Source: Litorivivens sp041625575 (GTDB lineage: Bacteria; Pseudomonadota; Gammaproteobacteria; Pseudomonadales; Spongiibacteraceae). From it: a DNA stretch of 64,000 nt. A program made the position numbers and the translations under genes. The notes beneath the pieces are model-generated. The model saw nothing but the letters and a program-made list of their open reading frames with translations, was not told the origin of the DNA and did no database searches. The DNA is taken from contig JBFJTG010000002.1 in assembly GCA_041625575.1 (NCBI GenBank), forward strand, positions 1 to 64,000, written 5' to 3'. Below, piece after piece: positions 41,622 through 49,754 of the stretch (its first letter is position 1; each line of letters opens with the position of its first letter).

Positions 41622-42962
41622 ATGCCCATTAAACCGCTATCTCGCGGACTGCTTCGGCTGGCCAGTCGAATCCCCGCTGGGGTAGACTGTCGCCCCCGAA
41701 ACATGGACAGTGATTGGATGTATCAGGCAGCTTTACCTCTACCCATCAGAATCGTTAATCTGGTTGGCAAAAGCCTGCTCTTGGTCGGCGTTCAGGGAGC
41801 GAGCCTGAACCCCAACAGGCTAATCCGACGCGCACGGCAGAGAACGAATTTAAGCGATTTTGGGCCCGATGATTTTCGTGAAGGCTTAGACCGACTCTGC
41901 GAATCCCTGGAAACAGAGGCCGAATTAAGCGCCTTTGGCCGTATTGTGGCGCAAACAGAAATTTTGCTGACACTTGAAAATAGACTCAAACTGATACATG
42001 CCTTCAAGGTCAATCGCGAACTCAGCGGTTCACCCGTCAAGCGCCCCCTGTTTATTCTCGGACTACCGCAGTCCGGCACGACACTCCTGCATTCGCTGAT
42101 GGCGCAAGATCCAAGCAATCGTGTCCCCATGACCTGGGAAACAAAATACCCTTTCCCGCCACCGCGCACCGAGACTTACCAGAGCGACCCGAGAATCAGC
42201 AAAGTCGCAAAAGAACTAAGGCACGTCGACCGGCTAATGCCTGAATTTAAAAAGATCTACCCCATGGGTGCGCAACGCCCTCAGGAATGCGTTTCGATCA
42301 CCTCCATAAATTTTATGTCCATGGCCTTTGGCGTCAGCTTTCGAGTGCCCTCCTACGAGCGTTGGCTGCAACAGGAAGCCAATTTTCGTGGCGCCTACAA
42401 CCTGCATTACCAGTTTCTCCAATACTTGCAATGGCGACACAAGGGTGAACGCTGGGTTCTAAATTCGCCCGGACACTTATGGAGCCTGGATACATTACTG
42501 ACCCGATACCCCGATGCCATGATCGTTCAGGTACATCGCGATCCGGTTAAAGTCGTATGCTCATTAAGCAGCCTCACCTACACACTGCGCAGCGTGGTTA
42601 CCAACAAGGCCAATATGCACGATATTGCCACCCATCAGTCGGCCCTGATAGCAAACGGGCTCAACCGCAATACCGCCATACGCAAACATGGAAAACTTCC
42701 GGGCACCCAGCTTTTTGATTTCAATTACGAAGAACTGATGGCGGACCCCGTAGCACTCGTAAAACGGCTCTACCAGCATTTCGATATACCTTTGAGCACT
42801 GAAGCCGAAGCGGCCATGCATAATTATTTGCGCGATAACCCCGAAGACCAGCACGGCAAGCCGCGCCACCACTTTATGACTACAGGGTTGCGCCTAGACG
42901 AAGAACGACGACGCTTTCGCGATTACCAGGACTATTTTTCCATAGCCACTGAGAAAGTTTAG
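41622..42962 (+). CDS. Sulfotransferase family protein
   Basis: A 446-residue protein of the PAPS-dependent sulfotransferase superfamily. The 5'-phosphosulfate loop is FILGLPQSGTTLLHSL (LPQSGTT at 148-154) and the 3'-phosphate site is in MIVQVHRDPVKVVCSLSSL. Such long bacterial members are common in lipid-degrading bacteria and may sulfate or bind hydroxylated lipids; the acceptor is unknown. ATG at 41622 is the first start; ATG at 41703 is possible. Followed after 2 bases by a small membrane protein gene. Confidence 0.83.
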   Translation: MPIKPLSRGLLRLASRIPAGVDCRPRNMDSDWMYQAALPLPIRIVNLVGKSLLLVGVQGASLNPNRLIRRARQRTNLSDFGPDDFREGLDRLCESLETEAELSAFGRIVAQTEILLTLENRLKLIHAFKVNRELSGSPVKRPLFILGLPQSGTTLLHSLMAQDPSNRVPMTWETKYPFPPPRTETYQSDPRISKVAKELRHVDRLMPEFKKIYPMGAQRPQECVSITSINFMSMAFGVSFRVPSYERWLQQEANFRGAYNLHYQFLQYLQWRHKGERWVLNSPGHLWSLDTLLTRYPDAMIVQVHRDPVKVVCSLSSLTYTLRSVVTNKANMHDIATHQSALIANGLNRNTAIRKHGKLPGTQLFDFNYEELMADPVALVKRLYQHFDIPLSTEAEAAMHNYLRDNPEDQHGKPRHHFMTTGLRLDEERRRFRDYQDYFSIATEKV

Positions 42963-42964
42963 AC

Positions 42965-43222
42965 GTGCGCCGCAACGCAGGCTGGACAATCATCATCCTC
43001 TCCTGCTTGCTTTGGGCCGCGCTGCCGGTAATTCCCTTCCTCACCCTAAACCCTGACGATAAAGCCTATTGGGCAGGCGGACTGTTTATTGCGGCGGAAA
43101 TTACCTGGTACGCGGGATTATTCTTACTTGGCCCCGAGGCCATAGCCCTGATAAAAACACTCTGGCTCCGGGCCAAACACCAACTTCGGAAAACCAAGAC
43201 AAGCCCGGATCATTCCGATTGA
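42965..43222 (+). CDS. Small two-helix membrane protein (transporter-suffix type)
   Basis: An 85-residue protein with two hydrophobic helices (residues 7-27 and 36-60) and a basic tail. The GWTIIILSCLLWAALPVIPFL and EITWYAGLFLLGPEAI segments resemble the short proteins named transporter suffix domain proteins, function unknown. Start is GTG at 42965, 2 bases after the sulfotransferase stop. Its last 13 bases overlap the end of the opposing NrtS-like gene. Confidence 0.6.
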   Translation: MRRNAGWTIIILSCLLWAALPVIPFLTLNPDDKAYWAGGLFIAAEITWYAGLFLLGPEAIALIKTLWLRAKHQLRKTKTSPDHSD

Positions 43223-43464
43223 TGGTCTCGCTGGGCTGCCACGCTGGAGACTGTCGACACAAGATAAGGCACGAAAAAAGTCAGGATAATTTGCAGCCAG
43301 CGACCCGCGCCGAGTTCTCCGGCGACAAGTGCAGGCCCGTGATTAATAAGTGCGAGAATGAGGCCCACAACAAAGGCAATGCGCAATGCCCGCTTTACGG
43401 TTCGCGGCTCAAAGGCCAATCGCCAAACACCCGGTGCAGCCACCTCAGTGCGACATCCCGCCAT
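43210..43464 (-). CDS. NrtS-like nitrate/nitrite transporter family membrane protein
   Basis: An 84-residue membrane protein. VKRALRIAFVVGLILALINHGPALVAGEL and WLQIILTFFVPYLVSTVSSV are the two conserved helices of the small NrtS family reported to move nitrate and nitrite in cyanobacteria and other bacteria. The ATG at 43464 lies inside the end of the SDR gene (20-base overlap); GTG 7 codons later is an alternative. Its role beside lipid genes is unclear. Confidence 0.62.
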   Translation of the reverse strand: MAGCRTEVAAPGVWRLAFEPRTVKRALRIAFVVGLILALINHGPALVAGELGAGRWLQIILTFFVPYLVSTVSSVAAQRDHQSE

Positions 43465-44200
43465 TATCAACGACGAGCGACTGGCCGTTGACATAACTGG
43501 ATGCATCGGAGCAAAGCCAAAGCGCGGTTTCAGCAATTTCCTCCGGCTCAGCCAGCCGTCCGCAGGGAATACTCGCCATTACCATCTTTGCAATGTCCGC
43601 GCTGAGCGCCATGCTCTGCTCTAACATCGGCGTGCGGGTAGAGCCGGGTAGCACAGCATTAATGCGCACATTGCCCTTCGGGTTTTCCGAAACCGCTGTT
43701 TTGGTCAAACCCAAGACGCCGTGTTTGGAGGCACAATAGGCCGCCAGGTTCGGCGTTCCAATGAGGCCGGCACCGGAAGCGATATTGACAATTGCTCCGC
43801 CACCCTGCGCCTTCATTGTACGTAACTGATATTTTAAGCAGAGAAATACCGAGGTTAAATTTACGGCTATAACCTCGTTCCAAGTGTCCAGTGAGGTGAG
43901 CTCCAGCGCAGCTGGCAGGCCCGTGATGCCGGCATTATTAATTGCACAGTCCAGCCGACCAAAGTGCTTTTCCGCCTTTCGCACCGCTGTTTCAATATCT
44001 CTCTCGGAAGAGACATTGCACACATGGAAATGAGACTCTATCTCCAGCCCCTTAAATTCCTCGCTTAAGGCCTCTCCCCGCTCAACGTCTATGTCGCACA
44101 GCAACAGACGAGCACCGCATTGCGCAGCACGCCGGGCACAGGCCTCCCCAATACCCGAGGCCGAGCCGGTAATCATTATCGACTTGCCGGAGAAATCCAT
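43445..44200 (-). CDS. Short-chain dehydrogenase/reductase
   Basis: A 251-residue classical SDR. ITGSASGIGEACARRAA binds nucleotide, INNAG follows strand 4, catalytic Ser and Tyr-Lys are in NIASGAGLIGTPNLAAYCASKHG, and the C-terminus VNGQSLVVDNGGMSH is typical. The acidic D37 after strand 2 (LLLCDID) favours NAD. It starts 2 bases after the stop of the upstream reductase gene, so the two form an operon. Substrate unknown; a hydroxysteroid or secondary alcohol is plausible. Confidence 0.87.
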   Translation of the reverse strand: MDFSGKSIMITGSASGIGEACARRAAQCGARLLLCDIDVERGEALSEEFKGLEIESHFHVCNVSSERDIETAVRKAEKHFGRLDCAINNAGITGLPAALELTSLDTWNEVIAVNLTSVFLCLKYQLRTMKAQGGGAIVNIASGAGLIGTPNLAAYCASKHGVLGLTKTAVSENPKGNVRINAVLPGSTRTPMLEQSMALSADIAKMVMASIPCGRLAEPEEIAETALWLCSDASSYVNGQSLVVDNGGMSH

Positions 44201-44202
44201 AG

Positions 44203-45234
44203 CTACACCTCACAACTCTCTTTCAGACTACGCAGTAAGGACTCGCCCTGCCATGCGCGCTCACCACCCGCTTCTGCGGCGCGAACCAGCTCAACAATAC
44301 GCGCGTTTGCGGGTGCGCTTATACCGACGCTGGCAGCAAGTTTCAAAACTTCACCGTTAATCCAATCCACCTCGGTACGCCGACCGGCTTCGAGATCCTC
44401 CCACATGGAAGACCGGGCCATGGGGTCTATGGCCAGCATTCGCTTGGCCAAACGCGTAAACAGCGCGTCCGGAGTCGACAGAATGAAAGGAAGCATTGGC
44501 ATGGGAACGGGTACTAAATTAGCAGGGCGAATTCCGGCCGCCTTTACGACCCCCAGGGCTTCGCGAATAAGCAATGCCAGACAACGGCGGAAATTACGCT
44601 GGGACAACTGCTCGTAGAGAGGAATGCCTGACAGGGCATTAATCGCATTGTTCAAGTTCATCAGCAGTTTGGACCACTGCACCTGCAGCATATCTTCACG
44701 CAATTCCAGCGGCAATGCAGCCTCGTCAAACACCGGCAACAGGGGCTCCAGTATCGGGTGGGGGTCAGACATTAACTCCCCCTCCGTACCCGCATGAAAG
44801 TGGCCATTGCCCTGCTGAACGACGTTGAAGGAAATCATGCCGGAGAGCACTGCATTGCCAGGCAAATGTCGAGACAGCACTGCGCCATTACCCACACCAT
44901 TTTGCAGACTCATCACCACAGCTTCGGTTCGAAGTCGCCCGGCCAGCGCCAGACCCACCTCCTCGGTCGCCCCGGACTTAACGCACACAATGATTAAATC
45001 GGCTTGCTCCGCAATGGCGTCATCGGTATGAAAGTCAACTTGATCGCCAGGCAAATGAATATCGGCACCTTGCCAGTCACTAAGATGCAGGCCCTGCCGT
45101 CTAATTTGCTCGGCAACACGCGGGCGCCCGATGTAGCTCACTGCCATGCCTGCCGCCTGCAGACGGCCACCTACGTAGGTGCCTATACTGCCAGCACCAT
45201 AAATACATACACGGGTAGAATTACGATAGGCCAT
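44203..45234 (-). CDS. Ketopantoate reductase (PanE/ApbA) family protein
   Basis: A 343-residue NADPH-dependent 2-hydroxyacid dehydrogenase-fold protein. N-terminal VCIYGAGSIGTYVGGRLQAAG is the dinucleotide motif; VMSLQNGVGNGAVL and QVQWSKLLMNLNNAINAL contain the catalytic Lys and Asn of 2-dehydropantoate 2-reductases. The pairing with an SDR, away from other pantothenate genes, suggests a catabolic paralogue more than the biosynthetic enzyme, but this is inference. Divergent from the P450 gene. Confidence 0.83.
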   Translation of the reverse strand: MAYRNSTRVCIYGAGSIGTYVGGRLQAAGMAVSYIGRPRVAEQIRRQGLHLSDWQGADIHLPGDQVDFHTDDAIAEQADLIIVCVKSGATEEVGLALAGRLRTEAVVMSLQNGVGNGAVLSRHLPGNAVLSGMISFNVVQQGNGHFHAGTEGELMSDPHPILEPLLPVFDEAALPLELREDMLQVQWSKLLMNLNNAINALSGIPLYEQLSQRNFRRCLALLIREALGVVKAAGIRPANLVPVPMPMLPFILSTPDALFTRLAKRMLAIDPMARSSMWEDLEAGRRTEVDWINGEVLKLAASVGISAPANARIVELVRAAEAGGERAWQGESLLRSLKESCEV

Positions 45235-45393
45235 TGTTTTTCCTTAGCTTGGTAGGGCCAATATAGCCCAGCGCTGCAATGTATAAAATGTTAGATTTAG
45301 CGCGTTGATGCCGCGCCTTCGCCGGCGTATGATCGATTTCAGTTTAAAGGGCAAACCGGCACAAAACTAATAACTATTAGCCTATAGCGCCGC

Positions 45394-45407
45394 GCATTGC
45401 ACAATGC
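45394..45407. promoter_or_regulatory. GCATTG-CA-CAATGC palindrome before the P450 gene
   Basis: A 14-base perfect palindrome ends 17 bases before the P450 ATG, overlapping the expected 5' leader, in the 190-base gap between the divergent reductase and P450 genes. A repressor site or an mRNA hairpin masking the ribosome-binding site are both possible. Confidence 0.3.
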
Positions 45408-45424
45408 ACCGCAAGGAGATCTCT

Positions 45425-46795
45425 ATGGCCACCAGCCACGCTGACAATAGCTACGTGTACGCGAAAGACAACACAAACCTGGATCACCTGCCAGGCAAAT
45501 ACGGTCTGCCGTTCATCGGCAGTACTTTTCCCTTTCTGGTCGACCCCTACGCTGTGCTCGATAAGATGTATAAGACCACCGGGCCGATTTCCAAAGCGTC
45601 ACTCACTTTCAACCGCATGGTTGTCTGCCTGGGGCCGGAATACATCAAACTGCTGACCCTTGATCCCGATCAGCTATTTTCCCCCCGCATGGGCTACGAC
45701 GGCCCTCTGGGTGATTTTTTTGCCGGCGGCCTGTTAATGCGCGACTTTGGCGAACACAAAATCCACCGCCGCATTATGCAGTCCGCTTTCAAAAATGATG
45801 CCATGCGCGGCTATGTGGAAGACATCCACACTGTTACAGATAAAAGCATTGCCAACTGGGGCGACAAGAAAGACTTCCACTTTTATCCCCATGTTAAAGA
45901 ATTGCTACTGGACGTGGCTGCCAAGGTCTTTCTGGGCATGGAAATGGAAGGTCCAGAAACACAGAAACTGAACAAAGACTTTCTGGACATGATGTCCGCA
46001 ACTGTGGCCCTGATACGCAAGGACTGGCCGGGCCTGCTGTACAGAAAAGGCATGAATGGTCGCCGCGAGCTCGAGAAGTTCTTTATTGGGCTGGTACCGG
46101 AAAAACGGCAAAGCGAGGGGCGCGACATGGCCAGCTTTTTCTCCAAGGAAACAGACGACGAAGGCAATCTCTTCTCTGAAAAGGTTGTTGGCGAACATTT
46201 GATTTTCCTGCTGCTGGCCGCACACGACACAACAACCAGCGCCCTGACTATGACGGCATCCTTTCTTGCCCGCCATCAGGATTGGCAGGATCGCATCCGC
46301 GACGAAGTCTTGTCGCTCAATAAAACCCATATCGATTTTGATGATCTTGGCGACAATCTTAAGTACACAGAAATGTTATTCAAGGAGGTGCTTCGCTTAC
46401 ATCCGCCCGTGCCACAGTTTATGCGCCGCACCGTTCGCGACTCGGAGCTGGAGGGCCACCACATCCCGGCACACTCGCTGATTCAATGCTCGCCGCTTTA
46501 CACACACCGCATGGAGGAATGGTGGGACAACCCCCACAATTTTGATCCCGATCGTTTTGGCCCGGGCCGGGAAGAGCACAAGAAGCACCCCTTTATGTGG
46601 GCGCCCTTTGGCGGCGGCGCGCACAAATGCATCGGCTTGCATTTTGCGGGCATGGTATTCAAATGTGTATTGGCGGATTTGCTACCCAAATACAGATTAA
46701 AGTTTGTCGATGGCTACCAATACCCGGCAAAAATTCAACACTTCCCCTTTGCCAAGCCGCTCGACGACATGCCTCTCATTCTGGAAAAACTCTAA
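45425..46795 (+). CDS. Cytochrome P450
   Basis: A 456-residue P450 monooxygenase without a membrane anchor. Oxygen-binding helix I AAHDTTTSAL (AHDTT 266-270), ExxR at 321-324 (EVLR), the aromatic/PERF-like FDPDRF and heme loop FGGGAHKCIG with Cys402 are all intact. The GGGAHKCIG loop and overall layout resemble the CYP51/CYP26/CYP120 group acting on sterols and retinoids more than the usual short bacterial soluble P450s. AAGGAG lies before ATG 45425. Ferredoxin and reductase partners are not in the window. Confidence 0.92.
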   Translation: MATSHADNSYVYAKDNTNLDHLPGKYGLPFIGSTFPFLVDPYAVLDKMYKTTGPISKASLTFNRMVVCLGPEYIKLLTLDPDQLFSPRMGYDGPLGDFFAGGLLMRDFGEHKIHRRIMQSAFKNDAMRGYVEDIHTVTDKSIANWGDKKDFHFYPHVKELLLDVAAKVFLGMEMEGPETQKLNKDFLDMMSATVALIRKDWPGLLYRKGMNGRRELEKFFIGLVPEKRQSEGRDMASFFSKETDDEGNLFSEKVVGEHLIFLLLAAHDTTTSALTMTASFLARHQDWQDRIRDEVLSLNKTHIDFDDLGDNLKYTEMLFKEVLRLHPPVPQFMRRTVRDSELEGHHIPAHSLIQCSPLYTHRMEEWWDNPHNFDPDRFGPGREEHKKHPFMWAPFGGGAHKCIGLHFAGMVFKCVLADLLPKYRLKFVDGYQYPAKIQHFPFAKPLDDMPLILEKL

Positions 46796-46804
46796 GCCCT
46801 TGCG

Positions 46805-46831
46805 GCGGAGCAGCGATGCTCCGCTGTTTTT
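46805..46831 (+). terminator. Rho-independent terminator after the P450 gene
   Basis: An 8-bp stem GCGGAGCA/TGCTCCGC with a 4-base loop followed by TGTTTTT, 10 bases after the P450 stop. The remaining 280 bases up to 47113 contain no gene or repeat that I can recognise. Confidence 0.85.
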
Positions 46832-47113
46832 CGCCCCAGGCTGGTGCTGTTGTAATTCTACGCGACGCACAATTTACGAACGGATCTGAGCGTTAGCATT
46901 TAGATTCGCAGCTCCGATTTGCACTACTTTTAGTCTCGTGCCACACACCAGTGCATTGGAAATGTGGAACTTGCTTCGCGGAAACACCCCGTAATAAGCG
47001 CGAAATACATATCCAATCAGGCACTTGAAGGAAAATGATATAGCCATATAACATTTGGCATGGCGATTGCTAATTGACCTGTACACGAAAACTGAACAAA
47101 GGAGGTATCGTGT

Positions 47114-47416
47114 ATGTTTAGGTCTCTATGCTTGGCACTGCTCATTTTGGCAGGCGCCTCACCGGCATTTGCCGGATGTCAACAAACTGTGTTTTACGCA
47201 GTCCCCGCTGTGCCTTCCGCACAAACATCAACCTACGAGCAAATGGCAACTGCCGTCAGTAATATCAAGCAGTACATCGCAAATGCCGAGCGAGCGCTGG
47301 AGGACTGCAGAACCCTCTCGGCCTTCAGCTTCAACTACTATGTTAATCGCCTGCACTCGCTGGCCTCAGCGATTAATACGCAATCAAAACTCTTCCTGTC
47401 CATTAATAATAGCTAA
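47114..47416 (+). CDS. Small exported protein of unknown function
   Basis: A 100-residue precursor with a clear signal peptide (MFRSLCLALLILAGASPAFA, cleaved before GCQQ) and a strong AGGAGGT ribosome-binding site. The mature 80 residues contain two Cys (positions 22 and 65), which could form a disulfide, and a helical amphipathic region SNIKQYIANAERALEDCRTL. No family is recognised. It could be periplasmic or surface-released. Confidence 0.7.
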   Translation: MFRSLCLALLILAGASPAFAGCQQTVFYAVPAVPSAQTSTYEQMATAVSNIKQYIANAERALEDCRTLSAFSFNYYVNRLHSLASAINTQSKLFLSINNS

Positions 47417-47430
47417 GGTTTTACACTTCC

Positions 47431-47466
47431 GGCCGCCGCACCCCCAGGCAGCGGCCATTTTTATTT
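47431..47466. terminator. Hairpin between converging genes
   Basis: GGCCGC at 47431-47436 pairs with GCGGCC at 47451-47456 around a 14-base loop and is followed by ATTTTTATTT on the plus strand. It could end the small exported protein transcript; it overlaps the end of the opposing yaiI-type gene. Confidence 0.4.
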
Positions 47467-47928
47467 GCTTGTCGCTGCGCACCACCGCGCAAGATACTGG
47501 TCGAGATGATTGGCAAACTCCTGTTTTTCTCGAGGCCCCAAGGGCGGCGGACCACCAGTATGTACACCACTGGAACGCATTGTGTCCATGAAATCCCTGA
47601 TATTGAGACGCTGCCGAATACTATTATCCGTATAGCGCTCACCACGAGGATTTAAGGCTTCGGCGCCTTTTTCCATAACCTCTGCCGCCAGTGGAATATC
47701 GGCGGTAATCACCAGATCACCTTTTTGCGCGCGCTTTACTATTTCATTGTCCGCCACATCAAACCCTTGGGGCACTTGTAGGGAGCGGATGTTGGCATTT
47801 GGGGGCGTTGCGATCGACTGATTGGCAACCAGTATCAATTCAATGCCCGTGCGCTGGGCGGCTCGAAATAGTATGTCGCGAATCACTTTCGGGCAGGCAT
47901 CCGCGTCTACCCAGATACATGAGGCCAT
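47461..47928 (-). CDS. YaiI/UPF0178 family protein
   Basis: A 155-residue DUF188 protein with a PIN-like nuclease fold. WVDADACPKVIRD at the N-terminus provides the acidic cluster, followed by VADNEIVKRAQKGDLVITADIPLA and the TGGPPPLGPREKQEFANHLD tail, all diagnostic of the family. No activity has been shown. Stands alone. Confidence 0.92.
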   Translation of the reverse strand: MASCIWVDADACPKVIRDILFRAAQRTGIELILVANQSIATPPNANIRSLQVPQGFDVADNEIVKRAQKGDLVITADIPLAAEVMEKGAEALNPRGERYTDNSIRQRLNIRDFMDTMRSSGVHTGGPPPLGPREKQEFANHLDQYLARWCAATSK

Positions 47929-47993
47929 GAAGTTCCTTTCAAAAAGGGGGGGAGGGAGACAGCGCCCGACTCATTTCGCCGGGCCTGCCGGGC

Positions 47994-48557
47994 TTAAGAG
48001 ACCCGCTTAAGGGTATTTTCATCCGTATGCGGGAAATCGCGACCGTAAATACTCAGCGACGTTGTTTGCCGGTATTTCATGGTGTCACCATCAACAGCGA
48101 CCTGCATTTCAAAGGCCGTAGTTTTGGCCTTCTCAAGCATAAAGGGCGATTGGGATATACCCCAATCAGCTCCCCCAGCTTTTGCCGCCACTTTGAGTTC
48201 ATTGCTGCCGGGCGTATAAGTACCGCCGGCCAGAACAGTCACTGCACGCGGAATCGCCAGCGAAAAAGACACCGTGTTGTCCGCTGCATCCCAGGTCCAG
48301 TAACCGATTTGATCGTGAAAAACCTCGTTGTTGCGTTTGCGCTTAACAACTTGGTGGTAGCGAACGATGGCAAGCTTTTGGGTTTCCGCATTAGTAACGT
48401 CGCCCGCCGCTTCAAACACAATGGTTTCAAAGTAAGGGTTTTCTTCAACAGCGTCGGGCTCCGGCGAGATATCCATGCCATCGCCGCCTTCCCAAACCCC
48501 AATCAAGGCTTTCAAGGGGCCGTAGTCAACCAACATTACCGGATCAATTTCGCTCAT
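47994..48557 (-). CDS. Heme-binding beta-barrel (nitrobindin/FABP-like) protein
   Basis: A 187-residue protein of the nitrobindin-like barrel family. LIGVWEGGDGMDISPEP carries the GxWxGxG signature and strands continue through YHQVVKRKRNNEVFHDQIGYWTWD to YRQTTSLSIYGRDFPHTDENTLKRV, where the conserved His near the C-terminus could ligate heme. Ferric-heme binding and nitrogen oxide chemistry are known in relatives. Ribosome-binding site GGAG at 9 bases. Confidence 0.72.
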   Translation of the reverse strand: MSEIDPVMLVDYGPLKALIGVWEGGDGMDISPEPDAVEENPYFETIVFEAAGDVTNAETQKLAIVRYHQVVKRKRNNEVFHDQIGYWTWDAADNTVSFSLAIPRAVTVLAGGTYTPGSNELKVAAKAGGADWGISQSPFMLEKAKTTAFEMQVAVDGDTMKYRQTTSLSIYGRDFPHTDENTLKRVS

Positions 48558-48655
48558 TGTCTACTCCAGAATCTATATTGTTGTCCGTTTCGAACCAAAA
48601 CATATCACAGCTTTCGAGGGCTGCTAAGCGTTTAGGAGGAAAAGAACCGCTATAC

Positions 48656-49120
48656 ATGCACTCATTATCCGCAAGGGGCCTAGGCTGGGATATACTGCAA
48701 AACCAATCGATTCGGACGAACCCAGGCATGAGCATTGGCAGTTGGACACCGGCAGGTGAGACGAGCATTGACCGAGGCTTTCTGGTCAAAGCCGTGGAGA
48801 TTGCAAAACAGGATCAGCTAGAACAGCTCGCAAATCACTTCGACGCCAACGAATGCGAGCGCTATGCCCCGACAATGCGCCTGTCACAGTCCGACTGGCT
48901 TGGCGCACTGGAAGACTTTGACAACGACGAACTGCGTCTGCTTATAAAATTCTTTGCCCTGGCCGAAATGCAATTAAGCGGCTGGGAGGCCGGCGATAGC
49001 TCACCGGCAATTTGGGCGAGCAAGGTTCTTAAAAAGCGGGGCGAGCGCTTAAGCGCTGAAGAACTGTTGTGGTTGCGCGAGCATTCAACAAACCGATACA
49101 TACCAAACGGCCGCCTGTAA
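48656..49120 (+). CDS. Conserved-type small protein, unknown function
   Basis: A 154-residue cytoplasmic protein, mostly helical. The region IDRGFLVKAVEIAKQDQLE to FFALAEMQLSGWEAGDSSPAIWASKVLKKRG and the ending NRYIPNGRL resemble an unnamed family widespread in Pseudomonas and relatives. The start is uncertain: ATG 48656 follows AGGAGGA at an overly long distance, and ATG 48728 is close to where the conserved part begins. The frame is open back to a TTG at 48557 that overlaps the neighbouring start, which I consider unlikely. Confidence 0.65.
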   Translation: MHSLSARGLGWDILQNQSIRTNPGMSIGSWTPAGETSIDRGFLVKAVEIAKQDQLEQLANHFDANECERYAPTMRLSQSDWLGALEDFDNDELRLLIKFFALAEMQLSGWEAGDSSPAIWASKVLKKRGERLSAEELLWLREHSTNRYIPNGRL

Positions 49121-49168
49121 GAACCCGGCAGCGGGCAACGGATATCTGCAGAGATCCGCTGCCCGTTT

Positions 49169-49450
49169 CTAGCTGCCCTCGAATTTCTTCAATTGCTCCG
49201 CACTAGCTTCCTTCTGAAATTGAGCCTTCCACTGGCTGTAAGGCATTCCGTAGACAAGCTCGCGAGCGCTTTCGTAGTCCACCTGCTCACCCTGCTCTTG
49301 CGCAGCCGAAACATACCACTTGGAAAGACAATTTCGGCAAAATCCCGCCAGATTCATCAAGTCTATATTCTGCACATCTTTACGACTGTCCAAATGCTCC
49401 AATAAGCGACGAAATACCGCCGCCTCAATTTCCGTGCGTTGGTCTGCCAT
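49169..49450 (-). CDS. DUF1244 family protein
   Basis: A 93-residue protein matching DUF1244 along its whole length: FRRLLEHLDSRKDVQNIDLMNLAGFCRNCLSKWY, then ARELVYGMPYSQWKAQFQ. The two Cys in FCRNC are conserved and could bind metal. An AGGAGG-like site (GGAGGTAAAAG) precedes the ATG. Function unknown. Confidence 0.92.
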   Translation of the reverse strand: MADQRTEIEAAVFRRLLEHLDSRKDVQNIDLMNLAGFCRNCLSKWYVSAAQEQGEQVDYESARELVYGMPYSQWKAQFQKEASAEQLKKFEGS

Positions 49451-49754
49451 CTTTTACCTCCAGTTGCCTACTCTATTTAGCCTACAAAAAAATGTGACGC
49501 CTTAGATTTATTTAGGCACAATACGGCAAATTTTGGGCCAGCGCGTCTCCATCAGCACAATCAATGGAGGTTATAAGCGCTATCAATTGCCTGAATAAGA
49601 TGAAAAACCGTATAATGCTCGGCTAATTGCCTGATTCCTGGGGGGGAGTTTTCGGCTACACAAGGCCGTAATCCCTCCCCCTCTATGCCCGCGAAATGCC
49701 CGCTGACCGGTGTACAACGCGGGTTCCCACAAGCAGCAAACAAAGGAGCTTGGT

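Noticed and set aside
48557..48655. TTG start giving a longer version of the small protein at 48656
   Set aside because: The TTG shares bases with the start codon of the opposing nitrobindin-like gene and has no ribosome-binding site.
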